Part shown: piece by piece, positions 1 to 12,847 of the stretch
Layout of the letters: every line of letters begins with the position of its first letter
Numbering within the stretch: position 1 is the stretch's first letter
From: Plicaturopsis crispa FD-325 SS-3
Lineage: Eukaryota > Basidiomycota > Agaricomycetes > Amylocorticiales > Amylocorticiaceae
NCBI GenBank assembly: GCA_000827205.1
Contig: KN832561.1
Span: 815,446-879,445 of the forward strand
DNA: 64,000 bases
Direction of reading: 5' to 3'
Program-made: the position numbers and the translations under genes
The notes under the pieces: model-generated
Database searches by the model: none
What the model was told of the DNA's origin: nothing
Seen by the model: the letters and a program-made list of their open reading frames with translations, nothing else

Positions 1-924
1 CTCTATTCGACGATGAGCCTGATGATGACGACCCCGACAGTAAACCGAACTCGCGTCTCGCAATTTCAAATAGTTTCGCACCCGCACAATCCCAACCGAC
101 AACTTTCGGGACTGCAGGCTCAGTTGCGCCTCCCAAGAATGCGCCTCCTCTGCTCGAGGCCCCTACATACGCTGATTTCTCCCCGGATATTCTAATGACG
201 AGCTCCATTGACGGTCAGATCATCCTGTGGGATAAGAGGGTGAACACGCCTGGGAAGGGAGTAGGCCGGCTGTGGATGAGTGAAAAGACGCCTCCCTGGT
301 GCCTATCGGTACGGACTTTTACTCTCAAAATCTTCCCTTGTTGATGTTCTCGCTCATTGACGTTGCTAGGCATGCTGGTCAGCCGACGGAGGTCAGATAT
401 ATGCGGGAAGGCGTAACGGCACCATTGACATATGGGACACGCGACAGCTTGGGCGCTCGGGCCCAAATGGCACTCCAAGGTTGCTGAAAACACTCCGTAA
501 CCCGCTGAGCTCCGGTGTCGTGTCGTGCGTTGTAGCATTTCCCGACGGACGACATATAGCATGGCAAGTTGATTCCGTTTTAAACTCGCACTGAACTGTA
601 ACTCAAGCCGTGTCGCGTCCATAGTGCATCCAACGATAACATCCGCTTATGGAACGCCGCTGAAGCCGGTGAACCAGACAGCTCCGGAAAGATGAAAAGT
701 GGCGTACAATTCAAGATAATTCCAGGTCACCATGGCGGATATGTTTCCCAAATGAGTGAGTTTCCGGATTCAATACTCGCGGGTCTTCTTAATGATTGAC
801 GCGCCATATGAATCTAGTTGTAGACCCTGGAGCCCGTTTCCTCGTGAGCGCCAGCAGCAACCGTGGATGGCACGGCGACTCCACCCGTACGGTTTTTGTT
901 CACGATGTCAAACTTGTTCATTGA
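1..924 (+). CDS. SPT8: SPT8, SAGA complex WD40 subunit (3' part)
   Basis: This is the C-terminal part of Spt8, the WD40-propeller subunit of the SAGA transcription co-activator, which acts in the nucleus and helps deliver TBP to promoters. The gene runs off the left edge. Exons are 1-308 (reading from base 3), 370-563, 625-755 and 818-924, ending in a TGA. Visible WD repeats include SSIDGQIILWDKR, NGTIDIWDTRQLG and SNDNIRLWNAAEAG; the stretch GRLWMSEKTPPWCLS is typical of Spt8 proteins. The conserved end is GARFLVSASSNRGWHGDST followed by a VFVHDVKLVH tail. The second intron (564-624) starts with GCAAGT rather than GT; only this choice restores the conserved IACASNDN reading. The identification comes from remembered family sequence and is fairly firm. 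Confidence 0.85.
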
Positions 925-1326
925 CATGTTAGACACTCGCGGCCCCCGCTGGATTTTTCTTGAAGTGATCGGCAGCATGTCTGAGCAGCTCCCACGAGTC
1001 TACGTTAGGTAGTATCTTTGCTTAACGATAGGCGCTTTCATTTATCTGAATCGTCACACATTGTTTAAGTTCGGGAACAGTCTACCCGATTTCAGACCTA
1101 ACCTTATGTTCCGCAACATAGTCACCAACAGAGCGATCGAGAACTTAGGTTCCGTGATTCAAAGCTTCATTACTTTGTACATTCAGGTTCCAAATCGAAT
1201 CACAACGCGGCAAACACATGGTGCGCTCATTTTGTGATTCCTGTCAAAGAAGATTAACGCGTTTAAGGATAGGTTATATAGCGCCGCTGTGGATGGGATT
1301 CGACAAGCACATCGACCTACCCCAGC
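925..1326. other. Intergenic: SPT8 3' region and methyltransferase promoter
   Basis: These 402 bases hold the likely SPT8 3' UTR and the upstream region of the methyltransferase. I see no open frame with gene character, no clear TATA box and no repeat. Confidence 0.6.
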
Positions 1327-3982
1327 ATGCCTTCCTACCGGCGACATCGTCATTCGTCGCGTCCGCAATTCGATGTTGACTTCGTGGGCGCGGATGATTC
1401 TCGCTTTTTCCGGATAGCCCACGGTATGAGACTCAATGCGACCAACACCCGGTAAGCACCGTTGTGAACTGCTCACGACAGGCTACAAGACTGATGTGAC
1501 CCAGGTACATGATCCCAGTGGACGAAGACGCAGTTCGTGTAAGTTACCGGATGTGCTTTTTCTTCATTATGAACCTCGCTGACGCTGAAGTGGGCGTACA
1601 GCGCTCATATTTGCTCAACATTATGGTGCATTTTATGTTCGAAGGGAAGCGCTACCTCGGGCCCGTCGCGGAGGTCCTTAGGTCCCGCGTTGACAATCGC
1701 CAACGGCAAATCCTTGATTTGGGGACCGGTGCAGGACAATGGTAAGTCATTTATAATTGCACTCATAAACGGTAGCCCGCGCATTGACCCACTTATGATC
1801 GTTAGGGCTATTGATATAGCGGACGAATTTCCTCGGGTCGAGGTCACTGGTGTCGACCTTGCNNNNNNNNNNNNNNNNNNNNNNNNNNNNNNNNNNNNNN
1901 NNNNNNNNNNNNNNNNNNNNNNNNNNNNNNNNNNNNNNNNNNNNNNNNNNNNNNNNNNNNNNNNNNNNNNNNNNNNNNNNNNNNNNNNNNNNNNNNNNNN
2001 NNNNNNNNNNNNNNNNNNNNNNNNNNNNNNNNNNNNNNNNNNNNNNNNNNNNNNNNNNNNNNNNNNNNNNNNNNNNNNNNNNNNNNNNNNNNNNNNNNNN
2101 NNNNNNNNNNNNNNNNNNNNNNNNNNNNNNNNNNNNNNNNNNNNNNNNNNNNNNNNNNNNNNNNNNNNNNNNNNNNNNNNNNNNNNNNNNNNNNNNNNNN
2201 NNNNNNNNNNNNNNNNNNNNNNNNNNNNNNNNNNNNNNNNNNNNNNNNNNNNNNNNNNNNNNNNNNNNNNNNNNNNNNNNNNNNNNNNNNNNNNNNNNNN
2301 NNNNNNNNNNNNNNNNNNNNNNNNNNNNNNNNNNNNNNNNNNNNNNNNNNNNNNNNNNNNNNNNNNNNNNNNNNNNNNNNNNNNNNNNNNNNNNNNNNNN
2401 NNNNNNNNNNNNNNNNNNNNNNNNNNNNNNNNNNNNNNNNNNNNNNNNNNNNNNNNNNNNNNNNNNNNNNNNNNNNNNNNNNNNNNNNNNNNNNNNNNNN
2501 NNNNNNNNNNNNNNNNNNNNNNNNNNNNNNNNNNNNNNNNNNNNNNNNNNNNNNNNNNNNNNNNNNNNNNNNNNNNNNNNNNNNNNNNNNNNNNNNNNNN
2601 NNNNNNNNNNNNNNNNNNNNNNNNNNNNNNNNNNNNNNNNNNNNNNNNGACTTCGTGGGCGCGGATGATTCTCGCTTTTCCGGATAGCCCACGGTATGAG
2701 ACTCAATGCGACCAACACCCGGTAAGCACCGTTGTGAACTGCTCACGACAGGCTACAAGACTGATGTGACCCAGGTACATGATCCCAGTGGACGAAGACG
2801 CAGTTCGTGTAAGTTACCGGATGTGCTTTTTCTTCATTATGAACCTCGCTGACGCTGAAGTGGGCGTACAGCGCTCATATTTGCTCAACATTATGGTGCA
2901 TTTTATGTTCGAAGGGAAGCGCTACCTCGGGCCCGTCGCGGAGGTCCTTAGGTCCCGCGTTGACAATCGCCAACGGCAAATCCTTGATTTGGGGACCGGT
3001 GCAGGACAATGGTAAGTCATTTATAATTGCACTCATAAACGGTAGCCCGCGCATTGACCCACTTATGATCGTTAGGGCTATTGATATAGCGGACGAATTT
3101 CCTCGGGTCGAGGTCACTGGTGTCGACCTTGCCCCCATCCAGCCGAGGTAGGCTATTCTGTTATATGGCCCTATGGCCTGACTAACCGCTTTACAGACTG
3201 GTTCCGTCGAATTGCACGTATGACCACCGCGTTCACTCTCAGTTCTGAATTACAACACTGACTGGATGACTACAGGTTCGAAGTGTGCGACCTAGATGTG
3301 CCGCGCCTCCTGTATCCGAGTAACTGCTACGATTTCATACACGCGCGCGCGATGCACACGGGGGTGAGTGTTTCTCATTGGTCTAATAGCTTCGTTTCCT
3401 CACGACTGCCTACCTCTCAGATCAGCAATTACCCCAAATTCCTCAAAGAAATCGGGCGTATGCTACGACCAGGCGGCATGGTTCTCCTCATAGAGCCTGA
3501 TCTTGAACCGATGGCCGACGGCAAAATGGCCTCCGAGATCGAAGGCTACTCAGGCCTGTCCGGGTGGTTTGCCCTCTGGCAGGCCTACCACTACTGTCTG
3601 CACCGGCGCGGGATCGACGTCACCGTCCCACAAAATCTCGACGAGCTCCTGGCAGAGGCCGAGGTATTCGAGAACATCACTGTCAGGGTGGGCAGTGTGC
3701 CCATTGGTTTTTGGCCGCGAGGTACGTGGTTAACGTTAGACTTCAAATTGAACTCGAAGGCGACCTCAAGAATTTCTCACAGACTCGTTGAATTTGACCA
3801 TCGGGGAGATATCGTGGATGTACTTCGACTCCCTGCTCCCTTCGATGCTCCCCATACTGGTGGAATCCGGGTACCCCGAGGGCCACGCGAAGGTTCTCAT
3901 CCACAGTGCACAGCAGGACTTGTACCACCCCATCGTCCATACCTCCACTCGGCTCCACATTGCGTGGGCATTCAAAAAGTAG
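1327..3982 (+). CDS. Class I SAM-dependent methyltransferase (fungal TAM/LaeA-like type)
   Basis: This is a SAM-dependent methyltransferase of the class I Rossmann fold; the substrate cannot be told. The SAM-binding motif I is ILDLGTGAGQWAIDIA, followed by VEVTGVDLAPIQP (motif II region) and the post-I segment RMLRPGGMVLLIEPDLEP. Exons that keep one frame are 1327-1451, 1505-1538, 1602-1741 (repeated as 2872-3011), 3076-3147, 3197-3217, 3276-3363, 3421-3721 and 3783-3982, giving 326 residues, a normal length. The start at 1327 (MPSYRRHRH) lies in frame with the conserved SRFFRIAHGMRLNATN. An assembly gap sits inside the gene. Sequence left of the gap is repeated to its right with one T missing, which would shift the frame there, so the left version carries the true reading. 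No biosynthetic cluster surrounds it. Confidence 0.8.
1378..1862. repeat. Left copy of contig-end overlap flanking the first gap
   Basis: These 485 bases recur as 2649-3132. The left copy ends exactly at the gap and the right copy begins exactly at it, as expected of two overlapping contigs that were not merged. The copies match by eye except for a T run of five here and four in the right copy. The five-T version keeps the methyltransferase in frame. Confidence 0.9.
1863..2648. other. Assembly gap (786 N)
   Basis: This is a run of 786 undetermined bases. Because both sides overlap in sequence, the true gap is probably zero and the run is an artefact. Confidence 0.95.
2649..3132. repeat. Right copy of contig-end overlap flanking the first gap
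   Basis: This is the second copy of 1378-1862, one base shorter in a T run. It should not be annotated as extra methyltransferase exons. Confidence 0.9.
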
Positions 3983-4505
3983 TGATAATCTTTCTCGGAC
4001 ACTTGTAGCATAATATCTTCCTTTTCTTACCATAGGGTTCTGCATGGACACGGGCACGGGCACGGGCACGGACACGGATTGATATACCTCGCACATACAC
4101 AATTTTCTTGGGTCGGGTCTGTCTATACATCACACGCATGTCGCTATAATCGTGAAAAATCCTCGACGGTCTTTCGTTCCTGCGAGTTTTAACTATCGCA
4201 CTTGTCGTTTGAAAATCAACCACACATTAAAGCAGTTGTATCACCTCTGTTACTTCAAAGCTACACAAAGGAACGACCGACACACTACCCAGCTAAGTAA
4301 AACATCAGGCTACCACAACAACAACAGCGGTAACAGCGAGCAGAAGGCGGGCAGACAGCGGTCACGGATGATCAACGCACGAAGTCATAACAGTGCGAGA
4401 AAACGAAAGGACGGGCTGAAAAGATTCGCTCCAAAGTTATAAGAAAAGAAATGCATGCATAGGTCTCCGTCCACTCCACCAACCCCGTGCATCGCGCACG
4501 GCACC
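3983..4505. other. Convergent intergenic region with hexamer repeat
   Basis: This region lies between the 3' ends of the methyltransferase (+) and PAB1 (-). It carries the CACGGG repeat at 4047-4077. No gene is supported here. Confidence 0.6.
4047..4077. repeat. Short tandem repeat (CACGGG)n
   Basis: About five units of CACGGG, with G-to-A changes in the outer units, lie 65 bases after the methyltransferase stop. It is an ordinary microsatellite in a 3' region. Confidence 0.85.
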
Positions 4506-6810
<2,305 letters not shown>

Positions 6811-7692
6811 CTTGATCGTGCGGAGTGTTGTTGTTGTGTGTTGGGTGGTTTGAGTGTTTTTTTCTTATATATGGATATGGATCTGGGGTTTCTGGATTTT
6901 GGGTATGAAGGTCGTTACTGCTTTGTGGACTTTTCTGCGACTGCGGTGCCAAAGTATACAAGGTGGGTGGAATGGGAGGAGGAGAGGAAGGAAACGCCTC
7001 GCGATAAGCAAAATTTTCGCGCTATAGATATCATGGAATAGGACGTACACAGGGAGGCGACAAGGCAACCGCTTTTTTATATAAAAAGAATTTTTTATGT
7101 GTTTTTTGGAGACGACTTTTTGGCTGCGAAAAGACAAGACATTTAGCGCGCTGCCCAAGGCGAAAACAGGCAAGAAGGAGGGCGTACGGTTTAGAGATGA
7201 TGGATGTAGGAAACAGCGCACTCAGTCTTTTGAATTCGCCACATTGTTCGTCTTTCGAACTCAGCGCTTTTGTATTTCAGACCCCGTCTCCTTATCGAGA
7301 CGCATGCTTCAGACTCCGAAGCACTTTCATCTCCGCTCTGCCTCATGATTTTCTTGTCTGCGTTGCCGCCGGAGCGTCAGAGTCAATGACATTCTTCACA
7401 TTGTTCTCGTCTATTATGAGTCCGCTATTCATGCATATTTCAGGCAACAACAAACAGGTCTGCGATACGATACGTCCAGAGGAAAACAGAATCTGCCAAG
7501 CAAGCAAGGAGCGGGCACCGGAAATAAATATCGCGAGGCATGTAAGAAGTGGATACGGTACGATGTGGATACGTCGGCGGCGATGTGAGGTACTTTTCAG
7601 CGCGAGGCGTACCATATGTAATGGGAGGTGCTGTCGCCGCGTCGCGTTAGGGCCAATTGCAATAGAGTGTAGAGCATATCGACGGCTGAGCT
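6811..7692. other. Intergenic: PAB1 upstream region and SCAMP 3' region
   Basis: These 882 bases separate two minus-strand genes. The part next to PAB1 is its promoter and 5' UTR; it holds AT-rich runs near 6860-6875 and 7073-7095. No further gene is supported. Confidence 0.55.
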
Positions 7693-8855
7693 TTATCCTC
7701 TCGTAAAGTACGCTTTCGCGCCATGGGATGCCAACTCCGTTCTTGCCTGTAAGGACCGGGTTAGAAAAGTCCGAAAGACACCATACTATGAGGTGTCGCG
7801 CTCAGGTTTTGTGTAATAAAACGCACCTGCTCCACGGTATGCCCGGCGGCAGTGTGATGTGCCCAAATCAGCCTGTAATAGTACGCGTTCCCAACGCCCT
7901 GCACCGTCCACCCAACTGTCGTGACGATGCCGAGGACACCCGCAGCAATGTGCCCACCCCCGAACATCTGGATAGTCTGTATGAGCCCCGCGGATCCCGT
8001 ACTGTCCTACTCGTAAACATCCGCATCGCCATACTAAATGTCACATGTACGTACCTTGGAATCCCGATGATCATGTAGAGGCTAAACAGAAGATGGAAAC
8101 CGCCGAAGAAAAAGTAGAAATCTGCGTGGGGTTCGTGAGCTGCAGGGGGACGAGCTGTGCGTGCACGTACAGTAATACAGTGATTGTTCCTGCACACAAG
8201 AGGTCAGATCAAAAGTGTACAAGTTGGTGAGAGCAGACACACCTTCATGTATGCGTTATATATTGGGCTGACGGCGACTCCATCAGTATACAATGGAGCA
8301 GTATTTCGCTGAAGGCCTTACCGATACCACAACAGGAACGACGGGATCCCAATTATGAATATGTACCTAGAATGCGCGTGAGATGGCTTGCTCGACGCGG
8401 GCAGACCAACATACCCAATGCTCCCACCAAGGTCCTTTCCGCCATCACCCGAGCCCGAGATGAGAATGACGAGACACGCGACGAAGTTGAGGATGAGTGT
8501 AGCGAGCAGGACAAGCCATAGTTGGTAGAGGCGCGTAATGAGCGGCCGCGAGTCGACAGGTATCTCGTCTGCTATCGAGTGGAATATCAACGGGAAAACT
8601 TGAGAGAGGTCAGTATTCGTTTTGCCGGCAAATAATGACGGAACGCGTACATGGTGGCCAGTTATTGCGACCATGGGTGCGGACAAACTCTTGCCTGTTG
8701 TTGAGGGCGGCTTCGCGAGCCTCGAGATCGCGTTCCCTGCGCGCAAGCTCCTCTGCCCGCGCCTGTGCCTGCACTGGCGCGGGATCATCGAAGGGATTCG
8801 TGTCGAGCGAGTGCGTCGACGCAAACGGATTCTGAGTGAATTCTGTAGCTGTCAT
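7693..8855 (-). CDS. Secretory carrier-associated membrane protein (SCAMP)
   Basis: This is a SCAMP, a four-helix membrane protein of post-Golgi and endosomal traffic. Eight exons are supported: 8651-8855, 8415-8598, 8322-8366, 8243-8267, 8171-8189, 8055-8121, 7827-8001 and 7693-7746, giving 257 residues in frame. The N-terminus has the family's NPF repeats (TQNPFAS, DTNPFDDP) that bind EH-domain proteins, then a coiled coil with ELARRERDLEAREAAL. The membrane core starts with NNWPPFFPLIFHSIADEIP and continues through LWLVLLATLILNFVACLVI, a short IGIPSFLLWYRPIYNAYMK loop, and two further helices. Two exons are only 25 and 19 nt. The start MTATEF is preferred over an upstream in-frame ATG because family members begin just before the first NPF. 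Confidence 0.9.
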
Positions 8856-9622
8856 GGCGTCAGAACTGCGTATGACATTTGGGGTGCACGGACAAACCCA
8901 TGATATGTCGTTACTGGGCGTGCTGTTCCCGCGCGGCACCGTTTGATTCGTGGACTCTGTATGAGTTTTGATTTTTCTTTGTTTCGTCGACGTGGACGAC
9001 GAGCTCGAGGCTGCGGCTGCTACGAGAGCAAATACGTGCAAATACCAAGCCACTGTTTCCTAATTGGGCTATGAATCGGCTGCATTGTTTTAGCCACGTG
9101 TGCGCCGCAGTTCCGTTTATCCTCCGTTGAACGCCCCGTTTATTTTTTAAATCCAATTTCTACGAGTTTTCGTCGCTGTTGCGCGCTGTAAAAATGAGAA
9201 AGGCAGCGCTGGCTACCGGTATGATTTACACGTATGCGAACGCTAGAAGACGGGTAGATCGGTGCCAAGGGGGGCCGTGAGTAGCCACCGTGCGAAGAAG
9301 CGGCGACGCAAGTGGAGTGGACGAGTTATAAAAAGGGTGGCGACCACAAGGCCAACCAACCCCAGTTTTATTCCCTTTCCTCTTTTTTCCAGTCCATTTG
9401 CCTCTTGTCCTCTTACCACGTCCTCCTCGCCTCCTCCTCGCGGTAACTTCCTGCTGCTTTTTGCACGGTACGTATCAATGCCTGCCCTCTTTCACGTTCA
9501 CAAAAACGTTCACAAAGACTGATCCCCGTCTCTCTTACAGCCCATCCGCTCGCTTAAATTGCAACGACTTTATCTAAAGTCACTCTACACTCGCTCAACA
9601 CCCCCCACGATACATATCAGCC
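8856..9622. promoter_or_regulatory. Divergent promoter region with TATA box and 5' UTR intron
   Basis: This region lies between SCAMP (-) and the RlpA-like gene (+). A TATAAAAA box lies at 9327-9334, followed by a long pyrimidine-rich tract (9360-9460) of the kind seen at strong fungal promoters. A likely 5' UTR intron spans 9468-9540 (GTACGT...TTACAG). The strong TATA box suggests high or regulated expression of the secreted protein; the intron is inferred from its splice signals only. Confidence 0.6.
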
Positions 9623-10744
9623 ATGTTCTCCCAGATCCTTTCGTCCGTCGCAGTCGCGCTCGCCGCAGCATCCGCAGTCCAGGCCGTCCCCCATGCGTCT
9701 GGTGTCCGCCGTTCTCACCACGGCCTCGCAATCCGCGCACAGCCCGCAGGCTGGGCCACTGGCTACCTTGAGGTACGACCGCATCATTCACATTCGGTGT
9801 TACCTGTCCTAACTCCTTCCGCAGAACTACACCACCTACCACACGCGCTACCTTGCTTTGGACTGCGAGGACAAGCACAACACGTATGTTGGTTCGAATG
9901 CCAATAACCACCGATAGTACTGACCGCGGGAATTCAACAGCACCTTCTTCGATTCTTGCTGCCACCCTCTTCTCGCGACCGAGAAGTTGAGCTCGCGCCC
10001 GTCGAACTGCACCCCGAGTGCCGCTGCTCTGTCGTCCGCCGCCAAGGCCGAGCCCACGTCCACCGTGTCGACTCCGGCTGACGCCGAGTGCGAGGAAGAG
10101 TCCACGTCGTCGACCCCGGCCCCCAAGACGTCGTCGACCCCCGCTCCCAAGGCGGCGGCCACGACCACTTCCAAGCCCGCCCCGGCACCGGCCACCACTT
10201 CGCACACCTCGACGACCGCCAAGCCCGCCGCGAACACCTTCAAGGCCGAGTCGTCCTCGTCTGCCACCAAGACGTCCACCTCGGCCAAGTCGATCGCCAG
10301 CGACCTCGGTGACCTCATCAAGGGTGGTGTCGCGACCTTCTTCTACCAAAACGGTGTTGCTGGCGCTTGCGGCACGACCCACTCTGACAACGACTTCATC
10401 GCTGCCATTGGTACGTACTATATCCGTATCCTTGTGCTGCTCATTGCTGACGATGGATGAATGCAGACTCGCAGCGCTACGGCAACACCGGCGAGAAGTC
10501 TTCGCTCTGCGGCAAACAGGTTCTGATCACCAACACCAAGAACCAGAAGCAGGTCACCGTCACCATCGCTGACGCTTGCCCCACCTGCAACAACGCTGCC
10601 TCCATCGATCTCTCGAAGGCAGCCTTCACCTCCATCGCCACCGAGGAGGAGGGTGAAGTCTCCAGTGCGTATCCCCACACTCTCTACCCCATTCCTACCG
10701 TATACTGACGCACGCGTATTGCAGTCGAATGGAAGTTCGTCTAG
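9623..10744 (+). CDS. Secreted RlpA-like double-psi beta-barrel protein
   Basis: This is a secreted protein with a C-terminal RlpA/barwin-like double-psi beta-barrel, the fold of expansins and plant barwins. Exons are 9623-9772, 9825-9883, 9941-10410, 10467-10664 and 10725-10744 (298 residues). A signal peptide is clear (MFSQILSSVAVALAAASAVQA). A Cys-containing N-terminal domain follows (LALDCEDKHNTTFFDSCCHP), then about 100 residues of Ser/Thr/Pro/Ala-rich linker likely to be O-glycosylated. The barrel begins at GGVATFFYQNGVAGACGTTH and includes the ADACPTC motif with its conserved Asp. Such proteins in Agaricomycetes are linked to wall remodelling and fruiting; the exact activity is unknown. 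A TATA box lies 290 bases upstream. A second, smaller family member lies at 34363-34919. Confidence 0.85.
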
Positions 10745-11700
10745 ATATCTTCCGCTCGTCCAGTACCCCGATCGCTTTCTATTTAGCTACCACTTTTTTC
10801 TCTCCTCCCTTATCTGTGTTTATTGCAATTGATGTGCACACTCTTTTTCTCCGCTCGGTGGCCGCCCTGTCGGTGGGCGGCAGGGGCTCCCGGGGTGTCC
10901 TGACGAAACCTGGTCCGACGTCGCTGCTGGCATGAGTTCACGAATCACTGGCGGGTCCGCGCGAAGCTCACAAGACGTGTTTCTTGATGCACCCCCCGTC
11001 CGTATTACGACCGCTCTTCTTCTCTTTCTTTCTATCTTGATCTTGGGCTTGGCGAAGGGTGCTTAGGCTGCCCTCCCCGTTTATTACTCAATTACTTTTT
11101 TTTTGCATTCACTAGAAAACTCCATCGGCGCGGCCTGGGGGTACATACTACGTAGATACGTATCGTGGACCTTTACGACAGGATTTTCGATTGTAGGTAT
11201 TACTTTACGGACTACTTGCTATCGCATATTTTGTTGGACGCGTCGTTTGGGTCATTTCGTGAGTGCTACGCGTCGGCTTCGAGGTATGTAGGGTGTCTGC
11301 GATGGCAGGACGGTCTCAGAAGGATGTCAATGTCCTGATGTGCTTCGAGTTCGTATGATGTAGCTCCAACGCTAATGCAGGCTAAGTAGTGCTCGCAAGC
11401 GCATACGCGCATTGATTTCTGCCTAAAGTAAGTACTTGGTACCCACAGAATGGAGGAACGAGCGATGGTGGCTGTCTAGCGAGGCTAGGGCAACACCCTG
11501 ATTATATTGGTTCCTCGTGCGCGCAGCGTCCGTAGAAGAGTGCAAAACATGGTCGACTGGTTGGGGAGCGCACGACGTATCCAGACAGTGCCCGGCGTGC
11601 ATTTAGACGATCCTGGAAGAAAGAGGGCCTTGGCTACCACAAGCAATAAATATTGTTAACATGCAATGCTACACTTACACAGATCAAGTACTGGGAGTCA
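10745..11700. other. Convergent intergenic region, no gene seen
   Basis: These 956 bases lie between two converging 3' ends. They hold CT-rich and T-rich runs (around 11013-11035 and 11093-11104) consistent with 3' UTR sequence. I found no spliceable reading frame. Confidence 0.55.
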
Positions 11701-12539
11701 TCATGATGCCTTCCCCATCTGCTCCTTCTTCCACCTTTTCTTCTGCGCCGACGCCGAGCTCTTGTTTCCGAAAAGAAACGCGGACGTGCGCTTGTCGGCG
11801 CCAGTTTTCCTCGACGTCCGAGACGACCCCGCGAACACGATCTGCAAGCGTGCGGACCGGCATTCAGCATAGCACCTTGCAAACACGATGCGAAAGCGAC
11901 TTACCGCCCAGAGTCCCCATACGCCTATGACGGCACACCCGGTAAACAGCAGGTAAGACAGCGAGCCCACCGTCGTCGTGTTGTAGGACACAAACGCCGA
12001 GAGGACGCACGCGCCCGAGAGCGGGCCGAGCAGCGGGTGGCTCGGTGCTGCGCGGATCTGTCGTGCGGGCACAGGAGGAAGTGGAGAGGGTATCTGACGA
12101 GCGTTAATAGTTGCAGGAATCGGCGAAGACGAGCCACGGATTTTTTTCTGGGCTGGGAGTAAGCGAACAAACGTACATTAAGCAGTAGTGTAAGAGCGAT
12201 GGCAATTAGGAATATCCCAAAGTGCAGAGCCAAGAAGCGTTCGAGTGAACTGAGCTGGGTGCGTCGCTCTGATTCTGCGGTCGCGAAGAGGAGCACCCGG
12301 GGGAACAGAATCAGCGTTGACGCTAGGAGCAATATTCTGTGGTTCAAATCAGCTTGGATATAGAGCTTGCTCCGAACATCGTGGTTAGAGACTCACAGAG
12401 ACGTCGAGGTCCAAGCCCATAACGAGATCACGCCGTCCTTGGGACTGTCGACCTCGGGGTCATCGGTAGGTTTTTCAGCCCCGTCGGCGAGTGCAGTCTT
12501 CACTGCCAGGTCGTCCATTTCAATTTCTTGCGACGACAT
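11701..12539 (-). CDS. Uncharacterised fungal membrane protein, about three TM helices
   Basis: I do not recognise a named family. Exons 12397-12539, 12177-12336, 11905-12093 and 11701-11841 give a clean 210-residue frame. The N-terminus is acidic and hydrophilic (MSSQEIEMDDLAV). Hydrophobic segments follow: ILLLASTLILFPRVLLFAT, then FGIFLIAIALTLLLN, and a third covering YLLFTGCAVIGVWGLWAIVF. A positively charged tail, SRTSRKTGADKRTSAFLFGN followed by a lysine-rich end, has the look of a conserved motif. The segment SHPLLGPLSGACVLSAFVSY between helices is also family-like. The splice phases and the fit of helices across introns support a real gene. Topology and function are unknown; an endomembrane location is a guess. 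Confidence 0.75.
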
Positions 12540-12847
12540 GGTATCCCGAGAAACAAAGGCGCGGGTCGTCGTGGTATGGGTCTGAGTATACTTACGTGCA
12601 CCGCAGTGGTGTCGAGCTAATGAGCGTTAACGTTGACTGCTGCGGTCGGTGACATCACCAACTTGCTGTGCAAAAAAAACAAGGGAACGTTCTTTCGATA
12701 CAAAGGAATGAAATTCCGTCTCGAGGAATATATTATGCAGTACAATACATGCAGTGGATGTGTAAATGTAGCATTGTGCATGAGCCTATATGATATACGA
12801 AAGCAAAAAAGAGAGACAGCAAAAGTCAAATGAACACCCAGATAGAA
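12540..12847. other. Short intergenic spacer
   Basis: These 308 bases are the upstream region of the membrane protein (-) and the 3' region of SPT6 (-). It is AT-rich (12660-12790) and holds no gene. Confidence 0.6.

Noticed and set aside
1327-3982. Methyltransferase as part of a secondary-metabolite cluster
   Set aside because: The neighbours are SPT8 and PAB1; no polyketide synthase, peptide synthetase, terpene synthase or P450 is present.
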